Of a stretch of 64,000 nt of DNA, positions 10,976 to 23,026 are shown in pieces. The notes under the pieces were generated by a model. That model was given only the letters and a program-made list of their open reading frames with translations. It ran no database searches and was not told the DNA's origin. Numbering within the stretch: the first letter of the stretch is position 1; each line of letters opens with the position of its first letter. The translations under genes were made by a program, and so were the position numbers. Source of the stretch: Gerris lacustris (taxonomy: Eukaryota; Arthropoda; Insecta; Hemiptera; Gerridae); assembly GCA_951217055.1 (NCBI GenBank), contig OX578282.1, positions 12,339,877-12,403,876 of the forward strand. The letters are read 5' to 3'.

Positions 10976-11404
10976 AATAAAGTAATGCAATGTTTTATTA
11001 ACTAAGAATGTTTTTTAACCAAGAATTTTTAATTAAAGTTTTGTAAAGAATATTTAATTAAGTTTATAACAAAGGGGAATACAATCTATTTGGTCAGAGA
11101 GTCAGAGAGTAAACTAAGACATAGTTCACTTTTTAGCTCGCTAGATAGCACCACAAGCTTTCCTATACAACAGAACTGAAGTTTCTTTTTATAGCTCCTA
11201 AAAACTAAACCTTTTATTTTGTAAGTATTATTAATCTTGACTTACTTCACAATTACTCTTGTCCTCTCATATAAAAGTAATGCAGGCAGAGTCCATAAAC
11301 ATGTTTCCCCAAGATTACTTTGTAAGAAATATTTTTTGACAAAACATAAATAAGATTAAATGACCAATATGATTTATTTACTATCCTTTGCACATTTTTA
11401 CTTT

Positions 11405-11935
11405 TTAATGTTAAAAGAAAGTATTGTGATAGCGTGAAAATTCGATTTTGATGAATTTAAATGTTTTTAGGTCCCCTGAGTCCATAAGAGTGATTTTTAA
11501 AAAATGTCTGTCGTCTCTGCAGACGCGTGTAGCTCAAACTACAGGGCATTTTGACGAAATTTAGCATACATTTTCAGAAAAATCATACCCCGAGGCGAAA
11601 TCGAAAAATGATTTTTAGCTCCAAATTTGGGGGCAAAACCTCTGAAAAAAGATGAAAAAAATTATTTCTCGAAAACGGTACCGACGATTTTGATTAAAAA
11701 TTTCTAAAATGTAGCCCATTTAAATACGAATCTAACGATATAAGTCGTTTCCCCGGGAAAAATCTAGTTTCTTAGAAAATAGCTTAAAAGCTGACGGAGA
11801 GAGCCCGGGTTCGATTCCTCGCCCAAGAGAAGTTTCTTTTATGTTAAATTTTGATGAAATTTTCAATAACAATTAAATGTACACATGAAAACTAATAAAC
11901 GGAAAATACTGGGCTAAGTAATTAAGATCTCGTAT
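11405..11935 (-). mobile_element. Family A element, reverse copy
   Basis: Reverse-orientation near-full copy. It opens AAAGAAAGTATTGTGATAGC, carries GGGTTCGATTCC (11807-11818, B-box match) and ends with the ACTGGGCTAAGTAATTA block. Alignment with 2184-2756 is continuous along its length with scattered changes and no reading frame is conserved. Confidence 0.65.
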
Positions 11936-12273
11936 TTTTTTGTCTTTCTATCCCATGCTTATTGCTGAACTTGCATGCCATATCTGGCAATTTAGGGTGT
12001 TAATTACTTGGTCCGATCTAAACACCCTTTTGACTCACCTAGTCTTTGAGATATATAAAAAATTGCTTAAAAATTGATTTGTAAAAAATTGCAGGCAATT
12101 ATAAACATCTCGATTATTCCACAAATTAAATCTTTATAAGTCCAAATGAGGATGGTTCATAAATGGAAGATAAATTATGTCCATAAGTACACGTAAGGGT
12201 TAATAGTTCAAATCAAACACATGCAAAGTTTTATTGTTTTGTTGTTGATTTTATGAGACTGCAGTTAATTTTC

Positions 12274-12305
<32 letters not shown>

Positions 12306-12664
12306 CAGAATCTTTAAAATTTCAGAACGTCTAAATCTTCAAAATTTTACTTCTAACTCTTCGGGAATAAGAATTGGTTTCATATGATATTTCCCACATA
12401 TCATATGATAATTTCTAATTTTCTGAAATCTAAATATTTTCTGATGCAACAGCTCATATATAAGGTAGGGGCTCTCTTCCATCGACTGTAACAAGCTACA
12501 TAAAACGATGTTTTAAGAAACAAATGGCAGATATTTACAAAATTATACGAACAATGGCCATAATTTCAGTCAAAGTATTTTTGCTAGGCATTTTAAATTT
12601 CAGAGCATTCGCCTCACAAAAAAAAAAATGATAAAAAGTAATTTAAAATAAATAATTAAAAACT

Positions 12665-12845
12665 CTAATACGTTATACATTTAAATACGAAGCTAAGCTG
12701 ATATAAGCTGTTTTCGCAGGAAAAATCTTGTATATATTTAATATACTTTTAAATAATAATTAAATTTATTTATGAAAACTAGAAAAAAAAAATAATGGAA
12801 AGCACTGGGCTCAGTGCTCAGTAATTATGAACTCGTATATGAGAA
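12665..12845 (-). repeat. Family A, terminal fragment
   Basis: Begins in AAATACGAAGCTAAGCTGAT, retains the AGCACTGGGCTCAG-type block and ends CTCGTATATGAGAAA, the family A terminal repeat. The central B-box part is deleted. Confidence 0.5.
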
Positions 12846-13371
12846 AATTTACCTGAGTTGTCTCGGAACGATTTTATTATCTTAATATTATTGCCACTTT
12901 CACACCAGGGCAGGGGTGTATGTGTACATCACACATGAATTGTGCCATGAAGAATTGTTTAGCTCGTGGCGCAACCTAGTAGAGGATTTTAGAACTTCTC
13001 ATATTATTCCATTGCTTACTCCAGCTGCTGCTGCTACCTAGTGTTTAATCTCTTAACTACTTCTCTTCGATACCAACCCTCTTCCTATTTCTTATCCCTT
13101 AAAACCCTTTAAGGATTGGTGGTTTGCCAGGCGAACCGCCCCCTTTTGCTCCGAATGGCGCAGTACTGTTATTTTCTAATTTCTAAAATAAGAGTTGCAA
13201 ATCTCATCTGTGGGATCAAGAATGGCCCCAGAAAATTATTTTTGAAAAAATTCTAGCCCCCCTTCCATGAAAAAAAATCAATGTTTTTAGGTGGTTTCTA
13301 TAGGAGATGCCACCAATCAATTAGGGATTTGTACTTCTGATGACCTTGAAAAAAAATTATATTGCCTGTAA

Positions 13372-13435
13372 GGTTTGGTGGTTTACATTCTTTACCACCT
13401 TAAAGTAGGTGGTTAACGGAATGAACCACCAAACC
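13372..13435. repeat. 64-bp imperfect palindrome
   Basis: GGTTTGGTGGTT (13372-13383) pairs with AACCACCAAACC (13424-13435). Further inside, ACCACCT pairs with AGGTGGT across a six-base loop. Related GGTGG/CCACC strings lie on both sides (13281-13310, 13450-13460), so this may be the core of a larger degenerate foldback. Confidence 0.65.
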
Positions 13436-14204
13436 TCTGATCACCCTGTCTGGACCACCTCATTTTTATGTTTGTTATTTAATTTCATGTTTATGTGATT
13501 CACAGTCAAACAGAGAATTCATTATTTATAAATGGGCTGCATTACTCCATGATTCAAAGTTATAAGTATTTTTACTGTTTAAAAATTTCAAATTACCCGC
13601 TTTTTTTCATTGTGATCATCAAAAAACAGTAAAACAGTAAAGCTAATTTTTGGTTTTATAATAAATTAAGTTTATTTAATAAAGTATTTTTTCCTTTTTG
13701 TTAATTATTATTTAGAGATGTACCAATCTGTTTAAAGATTTATTTATCTTCCAGATGGTTTTGAAAATACTCAAACAGAAATAGTTTTTAAAATAAACGT
13801 ATTAATGTTACAGCAGTTATGGGTTTTATTAAAAAACAAGTCAATCAAGAATGTCATAAAAGCCTTCACTATTATGACAAATTTAATTTGCTACTCTATT
13901 TTGAGTCTCTAAGTCACCAAATACTAGAGCAAAATTACCCCTAGTTTGAGAATCACCCTAAAGACAAAGGGATTTTAAATATACGCTAAGAAAACTGAAG
14001 AACTCATTGTCCAACAGTTTTCAGAATAAGATTTAGTATTACACTTGATAAGACTTAATTTTAAAATAGCGTAATTAAACTGCCCTGCAGGAGTCGCAAT
14101 GTGTTGGGGAGATAAACACACAAACCTTTGAGACTTTTGTAGGGCAGACTATTGCTTAGAACCAAGGGAGGTACTAAAGTAAGTACCGAGTTTACTATAT
14201 TTTT

Positions 14205-14385
14205 TTCTGTGAAAGATCTTTAAAAAGATCTTTAATACTGCTAATATGCTTCATGTTTTTACCTCTTTTGATTCAAAAGCTATTGGAACCGTACAGAGCG
14301 ACAGACAGACAGACACAAGAACGAGACTACTAAGGGTTTCTTTTTTTTTTTTTTGGTTTTATCAACTAAACCCTAAAAAGGTGTT
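14205..14385 (-). repeat. Family B, 5' end fragment
   Basis: Reverse orientation: the terminal hairpin AGGGTTTC (14333-14340) and AAACCCT (14368-14374) is preceded by ACAGACAGACAGACAC and the CGTACAGAG block of family B. Only about 180 bp is present. Confidence 0.6.
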
Positions 14386-14967
14386 TTATTCAATATTATA
14401 AAAGCTGGCGGATATAATGCACGAGTTAAGGCGCGTGCTTATCATTATAATTATACATTTGTATCAAACATTGTGAGCTTTAGTTGAAAAAAAAAGCGCA
14501 ATTTTTGAAGGGTTTTAAATAAAAAAAATAACGGAGTCGTTCAGGACACAAAGAAAATTCATCCTGAAGGACCCCTTAAGGCAAAGGGCACCGCATCCCT
14601 TTGTCCTTTCCCGAATCGACAACTCTTAACACTGCTCTCCTTTTCAAAGGAACCGAAAAATAGTTAATAATTCGACCAGTTTCGTGGTCTTTTGAAATCA
14701 CTTAGTTTCCTCTCATTATTGAATTTCTAAACAACTAGGAGCTTCTTAGTATTCCGATCCAGGGTTACACAATTCAAAAAGAGAACTATTTTACAAATCG
14801 ATTTCAAGTTCAAAAGACTTCCTGAATAAAAAACAACATAAAAAAATGAAATAATCGAAATAGCGGTTTTTAAGAGTATAAAAACAGGATAACGGAGAAA
14901 TAAGCAGGCCATTTTAAAATCCAGCATAATTTTAGTTAATGCGGGGTTGTTATTTACATACTGGACT

Positions 14968-16447
14968 CAGTGGCGGATCTGGATCTTGCGGGGCCCTGGG
15001 CGAGACAAAATGGCGGGGCCCCTTAGGATAGAGCGGGGATTGCTGATAAAAACAATAAAGTAACTTAATAATGAACCACTTATAACTTGATCCTATTTTA
15101 CGGCTAATTCCCTTCACTTAGGGCCAGTCAAACGTTTTTGCTCTCAAAATAATTCAAAACTTTTAAAATAATTACAATTCTGCTCATGATTTTAATCTAA
15201 CATATTATTTGAACATAAACTCCTCAAATTATATAATCATCATTTTCTTTGCAAACCTAATCGAAAAGAAACATTTTTATTGTAATAATTAAGCTCTGTT
15301 ATACTTAACTATTTATTCTTCTTCATGATATTTTGGGGTTTATGGTTAAATTATCATTGTAAATAAAAAGTTAAGCTGTGTTATTTGTGACCAGTCCTAT
15401 AATTTGAAATCTACACTCGATCACTTTAAATTTACTCCCAGAATTCATATTCTCAGCTTATAACTTTTCATTTTAGTGCCAAGGTTTTAGTTTAATTTTC
15501 AAAGACACATTTTAAGGGGGTCCGGGGGTCCGAACCCGGAAAATTTTGTAAATATGACCTCCTAAAACCGCGTTTTTATGCATCTCTGAGGTGAAGTTTC
15601 TCTTTGACATCAATTGGTAAAACTGCACTAATTGGCCCAATTATTTCGTACAGTCCGATATACTTAGTTTTTTTACTATTCCTTTTTACAGGATTTGTCT
15701 TTTTTACATATCTCTGTACATTGTCAAACGATTAAGGTTATGTAGTATCTCGATAAATTCAGTGTTTTATTTATTTTTTAAAAAAAAAAATACACGAAAT
15801 GTCACGTTTTATAGGGTAATGATAGAAGGTTATTGTTAGGTCAGGTCAAAAAGTACTAAACTCAACCTAAACTTACCATAACCTTCCATACTTTTCCCTA
15901 AAATTAAAAAAAATTGTATATATCGAGATTCTACAACGAAATCGTTTTTGTAATGTAAAAAGGAACAGTTTGAAAAAAACCGAATTAAATTGGACGTTTA
16001 GATATAGGTGGGGCACATAATGAACCCCTCAGAATAAATAACAAAATCGTCATAATTTTGAAAAGGGGGAGGGTGAGAAAACACTAGGATGTTAACTCAC
16101 TTAATTTTATATGGAGCGGGGCCCCTCGGGCTATCTTAAACATAAAAAAATTAATCTATATTTTATAACTTATATATTTGATTTTTTTATAGCGAGGGGC
16201 CCCGCGAAAAGGTAGTTATGTATTAGGCTCTACCATGTAAACTAAATTCGACTGAATTTTATAATTCTAATAGTTTATGTTTTGTACATGGCACGGGGCC
16301 CGCGGACAATCTTCACTATGAACTATAAATTTGCCTGTAAAGTATAAGTATTTTATTTTAATTTTCTATGGCGCGGGGCCCTCCAAGGCGCGGGGCCCTG
16401 GGCGGTCGCCCCCCTCCCCCCCCCCCCCCCCCCTGGATCCGCCCCTG
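14968..16447. mobile_element. Non-autonomous hAT-like transposon with 8-bp target duplication
   Basis: The element starts CAGTGGCGGATC and ends GGATCCGCCCCTG, so its terminal inverted repeats are CAG(T/G)GGCGGATC. It is flanked on both sides by the identical octamer ACTGGACT (14960-14967 and 16448-16455), the target-site length of hAT transposases. Both ends carry repeated GCGGGGCCC motifs (14988, 15013, 16116, 16194 region, 16291, 16371, 16388) as subterminal repeats, and a C run of about 18 lies just inside the right end. No hAT dimerisation or DDE coding sequence is left, so it must have been moved by an autonomous relative. Confidence 0.85.
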
Positions 16448-16633
16448 ACTGGACTGTTCAGCTCAGTAAAATTACAGTACTTCTTCAATTCTTCATATTT
16501 ATGTTTTGTGATTGTTCCCATATTATGTAAATGTTTGTTGGTGCAAAGAAAGTTACTGTTATATTAAAAATATATTCTCGCCTTATCTCAAGAAGTAAAT
16601 AGTAAATTAGATAGAACTAGCATAATTTGCACC

Positions 16634-17005
16634 TTTTAAAACTACTCGAATACACCGGTCCCCTAATATGATATCTCTAAAAACTACTCGACTACACCGG
16701 TCCCCTAGTATGATATCTCTAAACACTAACCGACTACACCGGTCCCCTAGTATGATCTCTATAAAAACTACTCGAATACACCGGTCCCTTAGTATGATAT
16801 CTCTAAAAACTACTCGACTACACCGGTCCCCTAGTATGATATCTCTAAAAACCACTCGACTACATCGGTGCCCTAGTTAGATAACTCATAAAATTACTCG
16901 ACTACAACTGTCCTTTTTTAAGATATCTCAAAAAACTTCTTGACTACACCGGTCCCCTATTAAAATATCTTCATAAAACTACTGTCCTCTAGTAAGATAT
17001 CTCTA
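16634..17005. repeat. 42-bp minisatellite, about 8-9 units
   Basis: ACACCGGTCCC recurs at a 42-bp step (ACCGGT at 16654, 16696, 16738, 16780 and on). Later units diverge and lose register after 16880. Because 42 is a multiple of three and the unit lacks stops in one frame per strand, open frames run through it on both strands (16668-16880 plus, 16607-16855 minus). Those frames follow from the repeat and are not evidence for a protein. Confidence 0.85.
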
Positions 17006-17788
17006 ACTGCCAACAATTACAGGTAATACAGTCACACCAAATAAATGTATTCCATGTTGTTTTCAACCTAGAATAAGTTAGAATACTTAGAAAATTTCAC
17101 TAGAGAAAATCTGAGGCAGGAACCACATAAAGCAAACATACTATTATAAACCGTGGTTTTGTCTGCCTACCTGAGATCATTTGACTGGCCTTACTAAGAC
17201 CTTGACCGAAACAATGACACGCCGAAACCTGTAAAAAAGCCATTTAATAGAAACCGAAACAGGACCTACGAAACCCTCACATGAAAGGTTACAAGAGACC
17301 ACCAAGGAGATTCAGATAAAAGAAAGAAAAAAATAACAACACAGAAATGAAATTAGATCTACATTTAATACATTCTTAGGTGTTTAATTTAATTAAATAG
17401 ACTACCTTGTATTGTTACTTCTAAGGGATTGGTTCCGATCCCTTTGCCCTTTGTATTTGGCCGACCTTTTAAAAACGCTTTGATTAAGAAAATAGAGCTT
17501 TTATACCGTAGAATTTTACTTAAACGTGCCTCCTTTTAAACTCTAAAAGTATATAATAGCTGTTAAATCTTTCACTTAATTAACAGGTCTGAACTAAGTA
17601 AATGAAAGGGCAACTAAGTGAAAGGAATAAAATTGCCACAATTGAAAATTGTAATCAAATGAGTCTATTAAGTATCAATTAGTTATTAGTTAAATACTTT
17701 TGATCCCAAGCTTCCTATAGAGTGAATTAAAGATCAGATTTTTCCCAACATTTAGAACTTTCTTTTCTGCAATAGTTATGACTATTAT

Positions 17789-18772
17789 CCCTAGAACGCT
17801 AACCATATTTTTTAACCTCTTAAGACTAACCTTGAGTCATATTGACTCCCTAATCTATTATACCCAGTTTTATTAAAATATAAAGGCATAATAAGTACAA
17901 TATTTTTTTAACACGTTTTAGTGATAGTTGATGGGACACTTAGGTGCTTTGATTGCCATAAAAAACAATTTTTTTCCTTTTAATTCCGGTTTTCAATCTG
18001 GACTACTATTACATATCCGGTATTGTTATCTACCGGAGTGGTTTTATTTACTTTATTTTATGTAGCTTTTTTCTTTCCTTTCCTTTGGTTTTTCTATTTC
18101 GTAAATTGTTTCAATTAATTTATTATTTTCCTCATCATCGCTGATGGGATCGAAAAAGGCATTTTCTATTTTCAAATCAGGGTCCAAATCACAACCGTTA
18201 CCATTATTTTCAAATACCCTCTTTTTCATAATCGGTATCTGAATCGGTCATTTCCTTCATCAAGCGTTAAATGTCGTTTGGATCATTGTATTTTTTCTCC
18301 ATTATTTGACTATATTCATATTCTATTAACTTTTTATAATTTAGACATATAAAGACAAAAAAAATATAACAATTTATACTTATAAATGAATAAATTACAA
18401 TTATATTACCTTTAATTTGAAATAATTATTGAATTAATAGTTATATAATATCTAATTTATAAGATTTGAAATGACCAAATAAACAATAACACGACATACT
18501 ATTCTAAAAAATACTATTCTGCGTCAAAATGGCCTACAAAAAATTTACGTGTAAGACTAAACAGGAGTCAAAATGACTCCGTGACTGCAGAAAAACAAAC
18601 GATATGTCCTCTTTAGAATCTGAATATGGAACTGATAGAAGTGTAGAAGGGTCATTCAAGGGTGGGAGATAGCATAGCTGAGATGTGGGAGTTCTGTGTT
18701 TTACAGACACCGTGCATTCGTAGTTTAAAAAAAAAATGGGAGTCATTTTGACTCCAGGTTAGCTTTCTAGGG
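17789..18772 (-). mobile_element. piggyBac-like element, internally deleted
   Basis: The left end is CCCTAGAACGCTAACC and the right end reverse-complemented is CCCTAGAAAGCTAACC, a 16-bp inverted repeat with one mismatch. Both begin CCCTAGA as in piggyBac-type ends. Both outer flanks are TTAT (17785-17788, 18773-18776) rather than the canonical TTAA. Subterminal palindromes of type GAGTCANNNTGACTC occur near each end (about 17833, 18567, 18740). The 984-bp length and the N-terminal transposase fragment inside indicate an internally deleted copy. Confidence 0.8.
18053..18302 (-). pseudogene. piggyBac transposase N-terminal fragment, broken
   Basis: Reading from the ATG at 18302 the minus strand gives MEKKYNDPNDI, a stop, then RLMKEMTDSDTDYEKEG. 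After a one-base shift it continues ENNGNGCDLDPDLKIENAFF and then DPISDDEENNKLIETIYEIE before a stop at 18053-18055. An Asp/Glu/Ser-rich acidic N-terminus is the usual start of piggyBac transposases, and its place between piggyBac-like ends supports the call. The DDD catalytic core and the C-terminal zinc-binding region are absent, so no function remains. Confidence 0.65.
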
Positions 18773-19050
18773 TTATAGCTATTAGATTATACTAATTTGG
18801 ACCCAATGTGGGAAACATAATTCAAGTAATATAAATTATATTGTAGCAATTCTTCTTCCTCTTTATCGAAGTATAAGATAAGGTACTTATCTCATCTGAG
18901 GTAATTTTTGTCAAAGATATGTCATAGCCGGCTGAGTTAGCTAGTCAAGTTTTTTTAAGCTTACGCGTAATTAATAAAACTCCGTAGCAAATGTATTGAA
19001 ACCACTTAAAAAGTATTTGGACCCGTTGTTGTTCAATTTCAAATATCATA

Positions 19051-19767
19051 TAAACAGGTCAAGTGTGTGCTGGTAAGCACACAGCGAGGGCCCGTAGGCC
19101 ACCACACTGTATAGTTTAAGTCGTACCCTATTTATGGTGTTTTTTAAAATGCTAAAAAGCTTACTTTGAACTATCCTATGGGTCTGATATTCTCAAAACA
19201 CAACTTCCGATAAAGTATTTTTTTGGCACTGAACCGGACTATAACCATATAAATACATCGAAAAGACCATAATTATAAAAAAAAACATATTTTGTCAATA
19301 AAAAGTAAAATAATATTTTTTTCGAAATTTCCAAAAAGTGGTATCTTTACTTTTGGTCGAAGAATTTTCAGGAATTATTTCAGATTTTTTTGCAGATAGA
19401 AGGGGGGGGGGGGCACATTTCACACCCGCTTCAAACTTGCCTACACTCGCCCTATCAAAGTTATAACCAAATAATTATATATTTTTGTAATCAGCTCGAC
19501 GTACCCTTTTATATGACACCCCTCACGGTGTCGAAAAAAAATAAAAAAATTTTAACCCTTAAGTTTTTTTACCCTAGTTCTTTTTTAAAAATATTTTTTT
19601 TAAGTCGCTATATTTTTAGTATATGTGGGTAGGTACAAGACACATACATGCCAAATTTTAAAGTGATCGGACGAAAGGTGTAGCCGTGAGAGCAGGCGAT
19701 AGGACGGACGGACAGACACACGCAGGAAAATATAAGGGTCCTTGGTTTTGCCTACGGACCCTAAAAA
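19051..19767 (-). mobile_element. Family C element, copy 1
   Basis: About 715 bp, the inverted partner of 24785-25500. One end holds TAAACAGGTCAAGTGTGTGC followed by GAGGGCCCGTAGGC; the other ends GCCTACGGACCCTAAAAA. AGGGTCC (19735) and GGACCCT (19756-19762) form the terminal hairpin. A GGACGGACGGACAGACA tract and a G run near 19401 are typical of this family. No coding sequence. Confidence 0.75.
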
Positions 19768-20229
19768 CACTATTATAAAGATGCCTATACGTTTTTGAGT
19801 TTCTTCAGGGTTTTTTTTTAAATATAATTTAAGACATTCCCATCTTCAGATCTTAATCCCAGCTATGTATCACCTTAAAATTTAGGCTTGTTCAGGCTGC
19901 AAATGAACAAATATTTATATTCTAATGATTGAAATTTAATGTTTTATTACTTTGTAATTTGATAGGTAATATGTTTCTGAATAAGTGTCTTGTTAAAAGT
20001 GGTATAATAATTAGAGTATATTTATTAATTGTTAGCTTGAAGGGGCCTAAATATTAAGGGGAAGTGTAGCTGGGATTAAGGATAAATTATTTACAAAAAA
20101 AAACCTCTAAAGAGACTCAAAAATCATATATCTTTATATAGTGTTTGATTTTATCTAAATTAAACCACTTTAATTGGAAATCATCACTGCTTTAAGTGAC
20201 AACTATATTAAAAAAGAAACTGATCTAAG

Positions 20230-20985
20230 TGAAGTGGAAAGGACCATAAAATACAAGATACTTCATATCTGCTTTATAGCATTGCAACGGGCTTCTGACA
20301 GTGTTCTAGGAAGGTCATTTGGAAAGCCATAAAAGATCATCGCGTGTCAGAGAACCCCTTATTAGAAGAATTAAAAGCTACTACAAAGACTGTTCAACCT
20401 TTGTAAGAACAGCTTACTCAACATCAGACATATTCAATGTCAAGGGCTAGACAAGGAGACAGACATATTAAATCCGCTGCACTTTATTATAATTATGGTT
20501 AGTGTAATAAAGCAGTGCAATGGAGACTGTCGGAATACAAATATTGGTTACTGGAGACTGGAGGTGGTATCACTGCCCATGTTAGCATTTGCAGATGATG
20601 TAGCAGTGATTACAGTTTCAGATGTAAGGCTGCAGCATTATTTAAACATTGTGGGAAGCCCTCCAAAAACATGGACTACTATTAAATGTGATTAAAACCA
20701 AGAGCATGGTCATAGCAATAGAAAGAATTGATCAGGTATTGACTTTAGAAAATGAGAGAGTGGACCAAGTTGTTACATTCACATACCTAGTTGCAACAAT
20801 AAACCATAATGGAATAATCAATGAAGAGATCAATGCAAGAATTGGAGCTGCTAGTAGATTTTACTACTCTATGGACAGAAAATTCCTAGATAAATAAGAG
20901 GTTTCAAAGAAAACATAAGTGGCATTATATAAAACAGTATATCATGTTCCAACAATAATGTATAGCAGTGAGTAATATGCACTTA
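20230..20985 (+). pseudogene. Non-LTR retrotransposon reverse transcriptase fragment, decayed
   Basis: Across shifted frames the plus strand reads FIALQRASDSVLG (fingers motif), KSYYKDCSTFVRTAY, then an RQGD motif, NPLHFIIIMVSVIKQ, the catalytic box LPMLAFADDVAVI (20570-20610; the FADD pair holds the metal-binding aspartates), LLLNVIKTKSMVI, VVTFTYLVATINHNG and EINARIGAASRFYYSMDRKF. After that come in-frame stops and VALYKTVYHVPTIMY. The order matches palm to thumb of LINE-type reverse transcriptases. Several frameshifts and stops make it inactive. Endonuclease and 5' regions are missing. The clade was not determined. Confidence 0.8.
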
Positions 20986-21054
20986 TATAGTTAGATTTTT
21001 ATTTAAAAGGATAACAAATTTTAAAAATTTTTAAATCAAAATCGTTGGCACGTT

Positions 21055-21540
21055 GTTTTTAGGGTTTCGAGGTCATCCTAGAAACCCTTATGCTTTTGGT
21101 AGTTTGTCTGTCTTGAAGTATATCTTCACACCTATTGCGTAGCTAGAGATTTGAAATTTGGAATACAATTTAATTTTTTTTTGCCCAAAAACAGGAAAAT
21201 ATTGCGAACTTAATCTCTAAACATTTCTTCGATCAGCAAGCGATTGCGAACTGATCGCATCATTTTTTTATGTTTTGTAATTTTTGAGTGGGGGATTTCA
21301 AAGGTATTGAAATTTAGATCAATTATATACATCGCGTTTCCAAAATTCAAGCCATTTTACCCCCTAAACTACCAAACTAAAACCCAAAAAATGTCCCCCC
21401 TTCCCATAAAATAAGGCAAAAAATACATAAATATAAATCTCTGTAGTCCAATTATATTGCCGGGAGTTAATATAAAAAAGTCAAATTTTAGAACATGTAG
21501 GGTGCCGTAAACCTTACGGGTGACCTAAAAACTTTATTTT
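21055..21540 (+). mobile_element. Family B-related element with terminal hairpin
   Basis: Starts TTTTTAGGGTTTCGAGG; AGGGTTTC at 21061-21068 pairs with GAAACCCT at 21081-21088. The interior shares the layout of family B (AAATATTGCGAAC block, TTTTGAGTGGGG, poly-C patch) but has diverged. The right part ends near GGGTGACCTAAAAAC (about 21517-21531), which gives a short inverted TTTTTAGG. A related stretch continues to about 21660. Confidence 0.55.
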
Positions 21541-21699
21541 TTGTAATTATTAAGTTGGGTATCATTTCGAAGGTATATATGATGCATTTGAATGGAGATC
21601 ATAAATATACATCTCGTTTCAAAAATGGAGGCCATTACCCCTTAAAGAAACAAATAAATGCATACCCAAGATGCAAATGGATAATATTATGCACGCATT

Positions 21700-21830
21700 T
21701 TTGCTTCTTGTCATTTCACTTTTTGGCCTCAGGGGACCTCAAAACGTGTAAATCTATCATGTCTTAGAATCGAATTAACACGTTATCGCAATGCCTCTTC
21801 ATGTATAAAGTAAAGTAAGTTTTGCAATGA
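21700..21830 (+). repeat. Family A, 3' fragment
   Basis: GGGGACCTCAAAACGTGTAA (21734-21753) followed by AATCGAATT and TATAAAGTAAAG-type terminal sequence matches the last 100 bp of family A with several changes. Confidence 0.5.
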
Positions 21831-22471
21831 ATATGAAAGCTATTGCTCTCATTCTTGTGCCTATTTCATTACCTAAATAAAACCTGACTTTTAGCATCTT
21901 GGTATATAAAACACTAAGAAAATAGAAATTAACAACAAGAAAAAATGTACAGCGAGAAGTCACGACAGAGATAAAAATTGGAATAATCAAAATTGTACAT
22001 ATTTATAGCGGTTGGTAAAAGCTGAGGGATAGCCGTCTAATTTGATTTCGGATTTGTTTGTGGAAGAACGTGATGTTTTTCAGTGTATAAGTCCAATATA
22101 TTGCATGCCAATCCATTTTTTGGCACATTTAGATAAATAATGGCTGAAACAGAAGTATATAACATTTCCAATATTGATTTTAAAGAACAGTTAAAATAAA
22201 TCAATAACATAAGTGTAAGACTTATGTTACCACTAGCTTTAATGCTTACATTAGATATGGAGATTAGCCACAACCACTATAGTGAGCTCTGAATAATAGA
22301 AAATAAACGCAAATATGTACAAAATTGTAATCAGTAGGTAACCATTTTATTTAGCCTTCCATGTCTAACTTCTAAAGACGTTAAGTACCAAATTGTCTTG
22401 AATAATTTCCATTAGTTACTTAGGATGAGGAACATAATTTATCGGGAGTATGCCGAACTTATAACTGATGC

Positions 22472-22860
22472 ATGACATATATAACAATAAGGCATCAAAC
22501 GCGCATTTTACAAGATAGTTGTGGAACTATAGAAGAAAAAGGAGCAGGTTCTCAAATAGATAATGATACACACGTGTTTTGGCACCTGGCTACCTTCTTG
22601 TCGCGTGCCAGATGCTACGTGCCCCCCACCAGAAGACAACGCCCTATTGGCTCGCAGTCTTTCCCTCCTATTGCTCCCCTTTTCACTAAGTTTTTTCATC
22701 TTGATGTGTATCCTCCATCTTTTTCTTCTTTCTATTCATCTTATTCCTCGTCATCGAGATCTTACAAGTCAAGGCTTAACGAGATCAAACACAGAATCCT
22801 TAACTCGAGGAAACAGGATAAATTTGAGCTTTTGATATTCAAAAATATAATTTAGGGTTG
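22472..22860 (+). other. GC-richer island with overlapping frames, unassigned
   Basis: A 127-codon plus-strand frame (22472-22855) and a 90-codon frame overlap it in another register. The longer one has a Ser/Tyr-rich stretch and a basic patch but no domain I recognise. Base composition differs from the flanks in the same way as 10140-10640 and 37600-37910. A solo LTR or a decayed mobile-element piece fits better than a host exon; I cannot decide. Confidence 0.25.
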
Positions 22861-23000
22861 TTTGAAAAGATGCACCTTTACCTTAATGAGTATTGTGGAT
22901 TTACATATTCTTCCAATTCAATCCAAAAAGTATTAGGACTTAAATCTTGGTGGTCCTGCAGTTATCATTGGAAGAGTCAATCATGGTAACTCCATTCACG

Positions 23001-23026
23001 AAAAACTAATTTAAGGATTAGTTTTT
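23001..23026. repeat. Perfect 10-bp hairpin
   Basis: AAAAACTAAT (23001-23010) and ATTAGTTTTT (23017-23026) form a stem with a six-base loop, then a T-rich run. There is no gene in front of it, so it is recorded only as a small palindrome. Confidence 0.5.

Noticed and set aside
22472..22855. 127-codon plus-strand frame as a host gene
   Set aside because: No domain, no promoter or splice evidence, and overlapping frames in other registers; kept only as an unassigned island.
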